A stretch of 64,000 nucleotides of DNA from Pseudomonadota bacterium (GTDB lineage Bacteria > Pseudomonadota > Alphaproteobacteria > Rhizobiales > Hyphomicrobiaceae). Below are positions 26,545 to 34,735 of the stretch, piece by piece. The notes beneath the pieces are model-generated. The model saw only the letters and a list, made by a program, of their open reading frames with translations. It searched no databases and had not been told where the DNA came from. Each line of letters starts with the position of its first letter. The stretch's first letter is position 1. The translations under genes were made by a program, and so were the position numbers. The stretch lies in contig JAEXXM010000079.1 of the NCBI GenBank assembly GCA_023405815.1, positions 1-64,000 of the forward strand. Reading direction: 5' to 3'.

Positions 26545-26724
26545 ATGAGCGAAAAGTCTGAGCAGAATCGGTCGCGGCGGAGTGATGACCAACCGCCTCC
26601 TTCCAAGGCGGGTGCCGGCCCCGACATCGACAAGGGACGTTGCAGGACCCAGACGGAAAAGGATCTCCGGCGCGTCCAGAGCCAGTACGATCCAAAGCAC
26701 GCCCGGTTCGATCCGGATAAGTGA
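26545..26724 (+). CDS. Small charged protein, likely disordered
   Basis: 59 residues starting SEKSEQNRSRRSDDQPPPSK and ending QYDPKHARFDPDK; highly polar with no hydrophobic core. A strong GAGGAGG six bases before ATG 26545 decides the start over ATG 26515, which overlaps the DUF4142 stop. It probably shares the DUF4142 transcript (27-base gap). Function unknown. Confidence 0.55.
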   Translation: MSEKSEQNRSRRSDDQPPPSKAGAGPDIDKGRCRTQTEKDLRRVQSQYDPKHARFDPDK

Positions 26725-26738
26725 CCCCTTGGGACCGA

Positions 26739-27230
26739 TTACGACTTGTCGGTTAGGACGCTCAAGCGGCCGTCGCCCTCAAGGCGAGCGATTTTGACCC
26801 GTCCTATGTCATCGACGCCGTGCTCACGCAGCTGGCCCGTGAGCTCTTCCTCGCTGAGCATCTCTTTATGAAGCGCCGCGTCTATCACACGGCCGTCGCG
26901 CACCAATACAAGCGACGGCGCCTTGAGCCACGGTCGTAGTGTGGAAAATCGCCAAGCTAGCCAGTCGAGCAGATACTCCCACCCGACAATCGTCAGAACG
27001 ATGACGATACCTTCCGTTATCGACTGGTAGTCGTTGCCGAGTCCATTCTGGGCTGCGTCGGCAATCAGCACAATAACCAGAAGGTCGGCGGGGCCGAAGT
27101 GGCCGGTCTGGCGCCGGGCGATGAAGCGCAGGATCGCGAAGAGCGCCACGTACATGATGCTGCCGCGAACGACCACCTCCGCGATCCCGAGGCTGGGAAT
27201 GAAGACGCTGTGCCAATCGATGGACGGCAT
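26739..27230 (-). CDS. YetF/DUF421 family membrane protein
   Basis: 163 residues. Three membrane helices (about 20-40, 48-68, 74-95; RFIARRQTGHFGPADLLVIV is the family hallmark) followed by a cytoplasmic DUF421 domain with SLVLVRDGRVIDAALHKEML and VKIARLEGDGRLSVL. YetF-like proteins are inner-membrane proteins of unknown biochemical role. Convergent with the small charged gene. Confidence 0.85.
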   Translation of the reverse strand: MPSIDWHSVFIPSLGIAEVVVRGSIMYVALFAILRFIARRQTGHFGPADLLVIVLIADAAQNGLGNDYQSITEGIVIVLTIVGWEYLLDWLAWRFSTLRPWLKAPSLVLVRDGRVIDAALHKEMLSEEELTGQLREHGVDDIGRVKIARLEGDGRLSVLTDKS

Positions 27231-27465
27231 ATCAAACCAATTCGGTGGGTGCGACCGCCGAGTTCAAATGCTCGCAGACGATCAAGGGTTCCCTGCACGC
27301 ACAAGGAACGATTCCGCCGCCCGGTTCATTGCGCTGGCTAATAAGCTCTGGGCGGAGGGTTCGATGCGAGGAGGAAATCCTTCACCTGTTCGTGCCCCGC
27401 GATGCTGCCTGGTGACATCATGGGATACGATATGATCGGAGCGAGCAAGGTCGCTCTATACCAAC

Positions 27466-27723
27466 ATGAATAGAGGTCGATTCACGATCGACGCCATTCT
27501 TCTCGGGCTCGCGGGCTGCTCGGTTACGACTCAGCCCCAAGGCCTAGGGTATGGGCAGTACGCAAGGCTCAGCTGCGGGGAACTGACGAAGGAAGCACAG
27601 CGCCTCGTCCGTGTCGTGGCCGACCGAAGCGAACATCTCCTCGAAGACGACGCGGAACGCCGCGCCGCCGCCTTCGCGCAGCTCCGGGCAGCCAGGAAAT
27701 TCATGACGGACAAGCGTTGCTAG
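27466..27723 (+). CDS. Small predicted lipoprotein
   Basis: 85 residues. MNRGRFTIDAILLGLAGC has a lipobox-like LAGC, so the mature protein would begin at the Cys. A short Gln/Gly/Tyr linker leads to a helical domain LSCGELTKEAQRLVRVVADR ending KFMTDKRC. It resembles small lipoproteins whose C-terminal helix carries RxxLxxL repeats. The n-region is unusual, since an acidic residue precedes a short h-region. A GGAAC-N17-CATT site near 27305 is one mismatch from EcfG but distant. Confidence 0.6.
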   Translation: MNRGRFTIDAILLGLAGCSVTTQPQGLGYGQYARLSCGELTKEAQRLVRVVADRSEHLLEDDAERRAAAFAQLRAARKFMTDKRC

Positions 27724-27778
27724 CGTTTCGCCGCCTAATCCATGCTTCTCGCGATTAGAGGTCCGAGCAAAATGGTTC

Positions 27779-27803
27779 GGAACATTCCAGTCTTCCCGCC
27801 GTT
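27779..27803 (+). promoter_or_regulatory. EcfG promoter (GGAAC-N16-CGTT)
   Basis: Perfect match, 20 bases before the start of the 46-residue protein at 27824. Confidence 0.75.
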
Positions 27804-27823
27804 TTTTGAATAGGAGGATGACC

Positions 27824-27964
27824 ATGTTTGAGGTAAGCGAAATTCCCTCCATGTGGAACGTAATTCTATTTCGAATTGAACAGGCTGAGGAGCGTGATCG
27901 CATCCTCACCGATTGGGAAGCCAATGTCTTTGGTCATGGGCTTCGCGACGTTACGCACCACTGA
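27824..27964 (+). CDS. 46-residue stress-induced protein
   Basis: MFEVSEIPSMWNVILFRIEQ begins a small protein ending NVFGHGLRDVTHH. AGGAGG at 27812-27817 is ideally spaced for ATG 27824 and too close to ATG 27818, which decides the start. A perfect EcfG promoter immediately upstream strongly supports this short gene, which is too small for most gene callers. Function unknown. Confidence 0.6.
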   Translation: MFEVSEIPSMWNVILFRIEQAEERDRILTDWEANVFGHGLRDVTHH

Positions 27965-28100
27965 AAGGGACCACAGGGGAAGCAAGCGGAGGCAGGCAGT
28001 CGACGCCAGGCGCCAGTGCGCCACGCTCGATACGACGTCGCCGAGGCCGTGGCAGACGCGTGGGTCAGATCCGCATTGACGGTTCGGCACACACCGTTCT

Positions 28101-29453
28101 TCACGCTCCAGCGCGTCTCCCCGGTCGTATCGTTTCAAGCGACACGGCAAGCTCGTAGTCGAGGCCTTCGGGGGCGAAATTGAGGTTGACGCTTTCGCCG
28201 AGCGGGCGAACGGCATCGACGAGAATGACGCTACCAAAACCGCGGCGCGTGGGGATCGACACGGGCGGGCCGCCGGTCTCCTTCCAGCGGAACCAAAACA
28301 GCCCTCCGTTATTCTCGCCATCAATCGAAACGCTCCCCGTCGCCTCCGAAAGGGCCCCGTACTTTGTGGCGTTAGTGGCGAGCTCATGGATAATGAGCGC
28401 AAACTGCTGCGCAGCCGACGGACCAACCGTGATGTCGCACCCTCTGATCTGTACTCGGTCAGAGAAGCTCGCGAGTTGCCGCTGTGCGATGTCGGCGAGC
28501 GAAGCTCCGGACCAGGCTGCATCCGATAGCAACTCATAAGAATGGGCGAGTGCTGCCAGCCGCCCGGCCAATATCTGCTTCGCCTCCTCGACGGAACTTC
28601 CCTCGTTCAAGCTGCGGTTCACCACGGACTGGATCACTGCGATGAGGTTCTTCGTGCGATGCTGCAGTTCTCGAATGATTAGCTTCTGACCTTCCTCGGC
28701 ACGTTTTCGATCGGTGATGTCGATCACCGTGGCTAGGACGGCGCGTTTGCCGTTGCGCGCCACGGGATTGAGGCCCACCTCGACCGGGAATTCGCTGCCG
28801 TCTTTGCGACGGCCGGTAAGGTCCAGGCCCGCGCCCATGGCACGTGTCGTTGGGCGCCGCTGAAATGCTTGGCGCTGTACCTCATGAGTTGCGTTTTCGC
28901 GCTCGGGAACCAGGAGCTCGACTGCCTTATCGATCAGCTCACCGTGCTGGTAGCCGAACAAGCGTTCGGCGCTGGCGTTGACGAGCTTGATGCGACCTTG
29001 GGTGTCGACCACGACAATCCCGTTCGGCGCCGACTCGACGAGCGTGCGAACGTTCGCTTCCTGAGCCATCACCGCTTCGATCGCTTTGCTCAAAAGCATG
29101 ACGAGACCAACGTTGATCAGGCAAATGATCACGAAGAAGAAGAGCGAGAAGATCTCGCTGGCGCTGAGCGTGTCCGTCGCGGGGAAGAAAAGGTACCATG
29201 CAGCGAGCGCCGAGAGACCGGTCGCCAACAAGCCCGGCCAGAGGCCGCAGAGAAGCGCGACGAGAATGACGGCGGGATAGAAGGTGATGAACGGCACCCC
29301 GGCCACTAGCTGGCCTGAGACCGAGAGCCGAAGGACCGTAGCTACCCCAACGGCTGCGACCGCTATCGCGTACTTCAGGGCGACGTTCTCGCTTATGTGC
29401 CGCCAGCGGTCGTAGACCCGGTGCAGCTCGCCAAATGAGCGCGACAGCGGCAT
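28101..29453 (-). CDS. Membrane-anchored PAS sensor kinase of the HWE family
   Basis: 450 residues. An N-terminal DUF4118-type set of three or four membrane helices is followed by a PAS domain (VRTLVESAPNGIVVVDTQGR through TDRKRAEEGQ) and an HWE kinase: phospho-acceptor His265 in RELQHRTKNLIAVIQ, the ATP-lid region with HELATNATKYGALS, and the FWFRWKETGG box. HWE kinases feed the PhyR-NepR-EcfG stress pathway in alphaproteobacteria, which fits the many EcfG promoters around it, but a PhyR link is inference. The start could also be ATG 29504, 17 residues upstream. Confidence 0.85.
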   Translation of the reverse strand: MPLSRSFGELHRVYDRWRHISENVALKYAIAVAAVGVATVLRLSVSGQLVAGVPFITFYPAVILVALLCGLWPGLLATGLSALAAWYLFFPATDTLSASEIFSLFFFVIICLINVGLVMLLSKAIEAVMAQEANVRTLVESAPNGIVVVDTQGRIKLVNASAERLFGYQHGELIDKAVELLVPERENATHEVQRQAFQRRPTTRAMGAGLDLTGRRKDGSEFPVEVGLNPVARNGKRAVLATVIDITDRKRAEEGQKLIIRELQHRTKNLIAVIQSVVNRSLNEGSSVEEAKQILAGRLAALAHSYELLSDAAWSGASLADIAQRQLASFSDRVQIRGCDITVGPSAAQQFALIIHELATNATKYGALSEATGSVSIDGENNGGLFWFRWKETGGPPVSIPTRRGFGSVILVDAVRPLGESVNLNFAPEGLDYELAVSLETIRPGRRAGA

Positions 29454-29676
29454 CGCATCGTTCCATCCCGGCAGAAAGGATATACCTCGGCGGTCGCCGC
29501 GCATAGCCGAAGGCCGATCTTCGGGGACAATCGTTAACGGCCGTGGTCCCCGACGAGGGGGCCGTCGACAGGGCGGCTCCGCAAGCCAGTGCGCCAGGGT
29601 TTCCCAACCACGGTCCGAGTGGACACCGCGGCCAAATCCCGGCAGGCCATCAATCTGGACCGCATCGACGGTCCAA

Positions 29677-29913
29677 TCACACGCGCCCGTTCAGACGGAA
29701 AATTTGTAGGGCCTCGTCCTTCAGACGCTTTGCGTCGCGCGCTCCTTCCTGCGTGACCAGCAGAATTGCGTGCGCCAGCTTGGCGCGCGCATCATCGGGG
29801 TCCGTTACGTATTGGCTGGCAATCTCTGCCCATGCTGATTCGAATGCCGCGAAGGCCACACCCAGCGTTTCGGCAGTCAGGGTGCTCCCTTCGATCAGAC
29901 GGCGTGCACGCAT
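29677..29913 (-). CDS. Small helical protein of unknown function
   Basis: 78 residues: TAETLGVAFAAFESAWAEIA, then KLAHAILLVTQEGARDAKRL and the end ALQIFRLNGRV. All-helical, similar in style to small Hyphomicrobiales proteins of about 75 residues, including the one at 54679-54903, which also ends in a helix with RDPQRLKAIAL. Start at ATG 29913. It sits between two signalling genes on the same strand. Confidence 0.6.
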   Translation of the reverse strand: MRARRLIEGSTLTAETLGVAFAAFESAWAEIASQYVTDPDDARAKLAHAILLVTQEGARDAKRLKDEALQIFRLNGRV

Positions 29914-29983
29914 GGCACATCGTTCCGATTAGAGGTTGAACGAGGAAGCCTGCCCAGCACGCAGCATAGTGCTGGGCAAACAC

Positions 29984-30382
29984 TTAGTGGCTGTGAATTT
30001 CAGGTGCGTTGCCGCGACGCCCCATGAGTCTCGCGGTGACCTCGTCTACACGCGATAGGACGTGCGACAGCTTCCAGATGGCATGCTCTGCGTCTGCCTT
30101 CCGGGCCGTCCAGCCCTGTAAGCGATGGGGTGCCCTGCATGAGACATAAGGGATGTCCCTGTCCCACAACTCGGAGCAGAGATCAAACGCCTCTTTGTGC
30201 AGTGAATGATCGATCACAGCACCGTCGATGCGCAGCCGGCGTACGAGTTCGAAGGCTGCAGAGACGTTGTGAGCAACGAACGGGCGCGCGGCTTCTTGAT
30301 GAAGCGCCTCCTGCAACTCTGCAGTGGCGAGCAGAGAACCTTCAACGATGAGGACGTTCTTTGCGCGTAGGTTTCCATGCAT
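29984..30382 (-). CDS. Stand-alone receiver-like protein, degenerate
   Basis: 132 residues. NVLIVEGSLLATAELQEALH starts like a CheY-type receiver, but Glu and Gly replace the usual acidic pair. The phospho-acceptor region reads GAVIDHSLHKEAFDL, where an Asp is retained in IDHSL, and VSCRAPHRLQGW takes the place of the usual Thr-Ala/Lys region. It may bind a partner without normal phosphotransfer. Near the HWE kinase and another single receiver. Start at ATG 30382. Confidence 0.65.
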   Translation of the reverse strand: MHGNLRAKNVLIVEGSLLATAELQEALHQEAARPFVAHNVSAAFELVRRLRIDGAVIDHSLHKEAFDLCSELWDRDIPYVSCRAPHRLQGWTARKADAEHAIWKLSHVLSRVDEVTARLMGRRGNAPEIHSH

Positions 30383-30950
30383 GGCTGTACCTCGGGTCCT
30401 AACCGAGAGCAGCATCGCTGCAGTCTCGAAAAGCGACGGCCCGGGGCTCGCGGGCCGACTATCTGAAGTGCAGTTGAGGCCCGTGAAAAATCTAGTTCGA
30501 CGGGACTACTATACAAGAGCGCTTGGTGAGAACAAAGGTGGAACCAGTCTAGGAAAAATGATCCTGGGTATCGGCATGTGCATACGAGTTCAGACGCGGA
30601 CGCGAAGCTGCAAACACTGTGTGGAGGATGGAAGCAACTTGCCGGCTGGACTGGTGTGGGAGCCAGTTGCGGCGATCAACGCCAACGGACTGCACAATGA
30701 CATAGCGTGCAGAAATGGAAGAAGACACGGAGCACATAGAGCTCGACTTCGCCTATGCACTGACTCTGACATCGCTGCGACCACGCAGTGGCATTGCGGC
30801 GGATAATGCCTCGATCGCAAGATCGCCAGGAAGATACTCGAGCACCTGAAGCTTTGCGGATGGCTGTTTCGGAAACACAGGACGGTGCCGCAGATTCTCC
30901 GGGCGGATGAGGCGGCGCGAGCGTGGAGTGCTTGGTTTAAGCCAAGACTT
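30383..30950. other. Gene-poor stretch between two receiver genes
   Basis: No gene is convincing. A 44-codon frame from ATG 30715 (EEDTEHIELDFAYALTL) runs into another frame with KILEHLKLCGWLFRKHR, which may be a frame-broken small gene, but no relative is recognised. Confidence 0.35.
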
Positions 30951-31328
30951 TCAGCACTTCCCCTCTAGCTGGCTTGCCGTGAGCACTGAAAGCACCTTGG
31001 ACACTAGCTCGGCCGGGTCGGCAGGCTTCTCGACAATTTCCCACCGGCGGCATTCCCCCTCTACGTCGGTATAGCCGCTGTAGATGACGAACGGGATCTT
31101 CCGTTCGACCAGTAAGTGACAGAGGTCGTCCGCCGTGTTTCCGCCCAACATGAAATCCAGCACCGACGCGGTTACGACTTCCTTGTCCAGGACATCAATC
31201 GCTTCACGCACAGATACCGCGGGACATACTCGAGCACCTTCCGCTTCGAGTCCGCTCTGGATGTCAATCAGGATGAAGGGTTCGTCCTCTACAAGAAGGA
31301 CCGAGTGCCCCTGCAATTGATTGCCCAA
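30951..31328 (-). CDS. Single-domain response regulator (CheY-like)
   Basis: About 125 residues forming one receiver domain: HSVLLVEDEPFILIDIQSGL supplies the acidic pair, VLDFMLGGNTADDL the phospho-acceptor Asp, FVIYSGYTD the conserved Ser/Thr, and EKPADP the Lys. TTG 31328 is the likely start because GGGAGG lies five bases upstream; a TTG at 31349 is the alternative. Receivers of this FIxxDxxxGL type act with HWE kinases in alphaproteobacteria. Output is presumably by protein contact, as there is no effector domain. Confidence 0.75.
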   Translation of the reverse strand: MGNQLQGHSVLLVEDEPFILIDIQSGLEAEGARVCPAVSVREAIDVLDKEVVTASVLDFMLGGNTADDLCHLLVERKIPFVIYSGYTDVEGECRRWEIVEKPADPAELVSKVLSVLTASQLEGKC

Positions 31329-31471
31329 CAGCACCTCCCATGGTGACAAGAACGTTTACCGCGAAGGGGCACCGATCTACGCCAATCCTTTGAGCGAAGG
31401 CATAAGCGTCTCACCCGAAACAAAATGAGCCTACAGTGGTTATCAGGTCATAGCGGGCGGAGACTGCTCAA

Positions 31472-31618
31472 ATGCCAATTAATCCGAACCAGCGACGGAC
31501 GGTCCTGGAGAACTTTGCAGCAAGCCAAGCGTGGCGTGAACTCCCGCTCAAGATCAAGCTCATGCTAGTCCACATTTGGCGTCGGGAAACGGAGCCGCTG
31601 CCACCGCCTGAGGGCTAA
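31472..31618 (+). CDS. 48-residue basic protein
   Basis: PINPNQRRTVLENFAASQAW starts a small basic helical protein ending ETEPLPPPEG. GGAG nine bases upstream supports ATG 31472. Not recognised; too short for standard calling. Moderately supported by codon pattern and ribosome site only. Confidence 0.45.
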   Translation: MPINPNQRRTVLENFAASQAWRELPLKIKLMLVHIWRRETEPLPPPEG

Positions 31619-31641
31619 GGCGGCCCACTCATGAGAAGCCG

Positions 31642-31835
31642 TCATGGTGCAGCGGACAGTTCCGCTGCGGCAGGATCGTGACTAGCTTTGGCAGACGCGT
31701 AGTCGCCGCGAAGCGCCTTGAGCGCTTGCCGCTCTTCCTCGACGCGGGATGTACCGCAGCGCGCGTAGCCTTGCCTCCAGATCGGCTGGGTTCTTCCGGT
31801 TGACGCACCCGATCGCGGGTTGTCGAAAGCGTCAT
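31642..31835 (-). pseudogene. Small coiled-coil gene, frame-disrupted, coupled to its neighbour
   Basis: ATG 31835 overlaps the TGA of the upstream frame. The reading moves from TLSTTRDRVRQPEEPS to DLEARLRALRYIP and then to VEEERQALKALRGDYASAK ending in TGA at 31642. Two indels break what looks like a charged helical protein of about 60 residues. Family unknown. Confidence 0.4.
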
Positions 31836-32058
31836 TGCTTCCCTCCGTCGCGAATGCTTTCGCCGTCTATGGGCTGAGATATCGGGTGTCGTTCCGCAAA
31901 TTGTCCCGTCTCAAGCAGGCAGATTTCATTCTGTAACCGGATCACTTCAGTTTCGAGGTGGGCACGAGCGGCAGGACTCCGAGCGCTCTGACGCGTTCCT
32001 GGCGGGTATGGACCGCGCGTTGGCCGCGAAACGCCGCAAGTGGAACTACTTGGCCCAT
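31832..32058 (-). pseudogene. Small helical gene with one frameshift, EcfG-controlled
   Basis: From ATG 32058 the first frame reads MGQVVPLAAFRGQRAVH. After an indel near 31968 the second frame gives RAHLETEVIRLQNEICLLE and ends SIRDGGKQ at a TGA overlapping the next ATG. The short helix pattern and the perfect EcfG promoter upstream argue that a real stress gene of about 75 codons lay here. Confidence 0.45.
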
Positions 32059-32090
32059 GTCTTACCCACAACGCCTAAGTGAATGGCAAT

Positions 32091-32116
32091 AACGTATGGT
32101 TATCCCTCGGTGTTCC
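32091..32116 (-). promoter_or_regulatory. EcfG promoter (GGAAC-N17-CGTT)
   Basis: Perfect match on the minus strand, 33 bases before ATG 32058. Confidence 0.65.
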
Positions 32117-32197
32117 CGCTTCGTCGCGATTCGCGGAACATTCCCGCAACTGGGGCATTCGTTTTTAAACGCCACATAGACGGAAGTGGAAGCGTGC

Positions 32198-32485
32198 ATG
32201 ACGTCCGACAACGAACCTCTACATCAAGAGACCGTTGAGGTTCATCTTTTCCAATGGGACGCGTCTGGTCTTTTCGCCATCACGCAAGACCGTTCGGCCG
32301 CCAATCTTCCCACGATGCCCGAAGGGGGCGGATGGGAACACCGGAATACTTTTCCCCTGAACGTAGATCTGCCTTTGCCTATTCCCCTCGATCCCGAACC
32401 TGTCCTGCGAGGTTTGCGAAGCATAGGCTACTTCGCTTGGCACGGTGACCGCACGTTACCTTCGGCACGTCGCAGTAAGCCATAG
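32198..32485 (+). CDS. Hypothetical protein, 95 residues
   Basis: MTSDNEPLHQETVEVHLFQW starts an acidic protein with a Pro-rich middle (NVDLPLPIPLDPEP) and the end GYFAWHGDRTLPSARRSKP. GGAAG precedes ATG 32198 at good distance. A GGAAC-N16-CATT site at 32135-32159 is one mismatch from the EcfG consensus. The family is not recognised. Confidence 0.55.
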   Translation: MTSDNEPLHQETVEVHLFQWDASGLFAITQDRSAANLPTMPEGGGWEHRNTFPLNVDLPLPIPLDPEPVLRGLRSIGYFAWHGDRTLPSARRSKP

Positions 32486-32621
32486 CGCGGTGGTCAAGTC
32501 GCTAGCGGTGCCTCCGGCCGGCGCTCGAACGCGTGAACGGCAACAAGACTGAATGTAGTTGGTCAGGCGAGCAGGCGAGCGCTCCGGCGGGGCTGCCCGC
32601 CGCCTGCACCCCCGCAAGCTC

Positions 32622-32774
32622 TCAAACGCGCCCACTCAAGACCAAGATGAGCACGATCAGAAGTGCGAGGCCGAGGCCCCCTGATGGGTAATATCCCCAA
32701 CTGGCGCTGTAGGGCCAAGTGGGCAGCGCGGCGAGCACCAGCAAAACCAGTATGATTAGAAGCAACGTGCTCAT
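32622..32774 (-). CDS. DUF3309 small membrane protein
   Basis: 50 residues: MSTLLLIILVLLVLAALPTW, then YSASWGYYPSGGLGLALLIV, ending VLILVLSGRV. This is the DUF3309 family, two short hydrophobic helices around an aromatic turn, widespread in proteobacteria and of unknown function. A strong AGAGGAGG precedes ATG 32774. The EcfG promoter at 32908 points this way, but a terminator-bearing sRNA lies between, so expression may depend on read-through or another promoter. Confidence 0.8.
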   Translation of the reverse strand: MSTLLLIILVLLVLAALPTWPYSASWGYYPSGGLGLALLIVLILVLSGRV

Positions 32775-32835
32775 GCGCGTCCTCCTCTTAGCGGGTCGGA
32801 ATGCCTTGGCGCAGATGCGCCCGGGGCGAAGCCGT

Positions 32836-32901
32836 AAAGAGCCCCCGACGTTGACGGACGCAACGCCAGGGGCCACGGCAAAGCCGGGGGGACGGCTTCG
32901 C
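32836..32901 (-). ncRNA. EcfG-driven sRNA with C-rich hairpin loop and terminator
   Basis: After the perfect EcfG promoter at 32908-32932 the minus strand reads GAAGCCG-TCCCCC-CGGCTTT, a hairpin whose loop is almost all C. Next comes a second stem pairing GGCCCC with GGGGGC around GTTGCGTCCGTCAAC, followed by TCTTT at 32840-32836. Predicted length is about 66 nt. It resembles the GsrN-like copies in plan (C-rich first loop, terminator, EcfG promoter) but not in sequence. No open frame is present. Confidence 0.65.
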
Positions 32902-32907
32902 GGGAGC

Positions 32908-32932
32908 AACGTGCGAGCCCGCTGCTGGTTCC
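32908..32932 (-). promoter_or_regulatory. EcfG promoter (GGAAC-N16-CGTT)
   Basis: Perfect match on the minus strand, immediately before the predicted sRNA and 134 bases before the DUF3309 start. Confidence 0.7.
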
Positions 32933-32994
32933 TCCGGCTCTCCGCAAAGAGCGCGCAGTTGCGCCGAGCAGAATACTAGAAACGTGAGGAAACC

Positions 32995-33267
32995 ATGGCT
33001 CTTTACGACGAACCTCGAGAGGGGCCCGACCCCACTAACCCAAACGTTGCTGCATCGTCGTATTTGCTAGGCAGTACTTTGGTCCCAATAATTCTAGCTG
33101 CCGCTATCGCCGTCCTTTTGGCTGCGGTGTTCATGCCGACGACTCCGCGCGTTGCCGACCGGACGAACGCGGGGCCATCCGTTCGGACCGTTGAGCCCAC
33201 ACCTGTACCATCGACGTCGCCGGCAGTCCCCACGCCCACCCCCAGGACTCAGCCGCCAACACCGTAA
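32995..33267 (+). CDS. Small membrane protein with Pro/Thr tail (paralog 1)
   Basis: 90 residues: MALYDEPREGPDPTNPN, one membrane helix (about 26-46, TLVPIILAAAIAVLLAAVFM), then a conserved MPTTP and a Pro/Thr/Ser-rich tail with PSVRTVEPTPVPSTSPA. The protein at 59456-59725 is a clear paralog with the same start, helix and tail, and the bases around the start (GAGGAAACCATGGCTC) are identical in both. Likely an anchored protein with an extended envelope tail. Function unknown. Confidence 0.7.
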   Translation: MALYDEPREGPDPTNPNVAASSYLLGSTLVPIILAAAIAVLLAAVFMPTTPRVADRTNAGPSVRTVEPTPVPSTSPAVPTPTPRTQPPTP

Positions 33268-33439
33268 TCTCGTCGTGTGGGGGCGGTCGCGACGTAGCTC
33301 TCTCGCTCAAAGCTGCGTACCGCATGTGGCCAGTCGCAGCCGGTGGGAGGCGCAACACGGTGGCAACACAAGCCGGACGAGATCCTCTGCGCGCTGGAGC
33401 GATCAGACGACAGCACGCGACTCCTCGACCTCCGCCTCC

Positions 33440-33650
33440 TCGGGATCTGTTCATCCAATTTGGGCCGTGGTCTCATTGAGGACCAGTATCTTCGGGTTCC
33501 GGTAGAGCGCCCGCACCAGAAGCACGCGCTTCCGCTGAACGCCCGAAAGCGTCGCGCCCATATCGCCGACAAGCGTGAGATATTGCATGGTGCCTTTATG
33601 ATATCGCCATGCACCTGCGCGGCCATCGCTTGTACCACCGGCGGCATTCG
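33440..33650 (-). pseudogene. Remnant of a peptidase-containing ABC exporter (CvaB/RaxB type)
   Basis: The minus strand encodes, across frames, MAAQVHGDIIKAP and then MQYLTLVGDMGATLSGVQRK, RVLLVRALYRNPKILVLNET and TAQIG. This is the stretch from before the ABC signature (LSGGQ, here LSGVQ) through the Walker B strand of bacteriocin/RTX-type exporters; the Walker B Asp is Asn here. Everything else is missing. Only about 70 codons remain. Confidence 0.6.
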
Positions 33651-33699
33651 ACGTCGGGATCGCATGCCCGCGGGCTCCGGTGCCGCGCAGGGCTGTTGG

Positions 33700-33984
33700 T
33701 CAGGACCCGCGGCCGCTCGCCCGGTTCTTATCTATGATTGCAGCGATGATCAGCCCGAACGTAATGAGGCGTGAGCCGTAGAAAAACGGCTCATACTCCG
33801 CACTGACGCCGCTGATGCTGAGCGCAAACCGCGTCGCGGCATCGATCGCAAATGCGAGCGCGAAAAGCAGAAAGAACCGGTCTCCGGTCGTACGCCAGAA
33901 CCTCAGGAAGAACAGCGCCGCAACGAGTGATGCCATGGCCACCGCGCCGACGATGACATTGTTCACGGCAGCCGCGCCATTCAT
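33700..33984 (-). CDS. DUF5985 membrane protein A
   Basis: 94 residues with three hydrophobic helices (about 6-26, 35-58, 68-88): NNVIVGAVAMASLVAALFFL, FFLLFALAFAIDAATRFAL, LITFGLIIAAIIDKNR. The FLRFWRTTGDRFFLLFALAF pattern matches the DUF5985 family. It follows a related gene by five bases, so the two form a pair, and both follow the regulator-like gene at 34247. Possibly a membrane sensor unit for the divergent giant kinase. Confidence 0.75.
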   Translation of the reverse strand: MNGAAAVNNVIVGAVAMASLVAALFFLRFWRTTGDRFFLLFALAFAIDAATRFALSISGVSAEYEPFFYGSRLITFGLIIAAIIDKNRASGRGS

Positions 33985-33989
33985 GACAG

Positions 33990-34247
33990 TCACTCCGTTT
34001 CCCAGATCAGCCCATACAGAAGAATGATCATGGCGAACAACGCCGCCAAGGAGCGCCATAGACTGAAATCAATGTTCGGAAAGAGCACCTTATCGAAGAC
34101 GAGGAAGAGGTTGTTGAGCGTCAACCCGGCGAAGCATAGCCCGCTCCATAACAGCAACCGGTATTTCGAGCGCCCGTAGCCCGCCAAAAGCAGCACGGTG
34201 CACAGCAACGCAGTAAACGCACACAAGGAATAGGTGAGAGCGGCCAT
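33990..34247 (-). CDS. DUF5985 membrane protein B
   Basis: 85 residues; three helices, with YGRSKYRLLLWSGLCFAGLT matching the same FxR-to-LLW pattern as the neighbour. ATG 34247 overlaps the TGA of the upstream gene (TGATG), so translation is coupled. Paired tandem DUF5985 proteins are common in Hyphomicrobiales, role unknown. Confidence 0.75.
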   Translation of the reverse strand: MAALTYSLCAFTALLCTVLLLAGYGRSKYRLLLWSGLCFAGLTLNNLFLVFDKVLFPNIDFSLWRSLAALFAMIILLYGLIWETE

Positions 34248-34735
34248 CAAGAATCCTTCCGCAGCTTGAACGCCGAGGCAAAGGCCCGGATGCGGCCGGG
34301 TCGGCTGTGAATGAGGTTGGTCACAGGTATGAGGTGCCTCGAGTATATCTCTGAAAGGCGCCCGACCATCAGGTCGCCGTCGGCATCGCAGTCATAGCGA
34401 AAGGCACCTCTCTCGCTTGCCGCAAAGCGATTATCGGCCAGGCGTGAAAGAATGCTGCCGGCTTCAGCCTCCGGGATATACAGCCGAGCCGCCACCGCTG
34501 CTGCGGTCCATGCCATGGCGCGGTCCGCGCGAAGCAGCAACAGTGCCTCTAGATAGGCGATTGAATCGATGTTCGTGACGATGAACTCGTGAACATCAGC
34601 CGGGATCGGATCCTCAGCCATCCCCTCCTCGAATAGGTCCTGCAGCTGGTTGCGAGCGAATAAAGCGTCTATGGACGCGATTTGGCGACTTGGCCACCCT
34701 TCGACGAGCAAATTCTTTAGACCACGCGGAACCAT
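34247..34735 (-). CDS. Hypothetical protein with predicted winged-helix-like fold
   Basis: 162 residues. The middle (VHEFIVTNIDSIAYLEALLLLRADRA, given here in part; then AVAARLYIPEAEAGSIL) has the helix-turn pattern of winged-helix proteins, and the C-terminus is basic (HSRPGRIRAFASAFKLRKDS). It heads a three-gene operon with the DUF5985 pair and is divergent from the giant kinase, whose start lies 58 bases away, so it may regulate or serve the same signalling unit. DNA binding is inference. Confidence 0.6.
   Translation of the reverse strand: MVPRGLKNLLVEGWPSRQIASIDALFARNQLQDLFEEGMAEDPIPADVHEFIVTNIDSIAYLEALLLLRADRAMAWTAAAVAARLYIPEAEAGSILSRLADNRFAASERGAFRYDCDADGDLMVGRLSEIYSRHLIPVTNLIHSRPGRIRAFASAFKLRKDS

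Noticed and set aside
28261..28300. GGAAC followed by CGTT inside the HWE kinase gene
   Set aside because: Spacing is about 13 bases, outside the 16-17 required for EcfG.
31983..32083. Plus-strand frame ending KRRKWNYLAHVLPTTPK
   Set aside because: The minus strand carries the EcfG promoter and a coupled gene pair here, so the plus frame is probably antisense noise.
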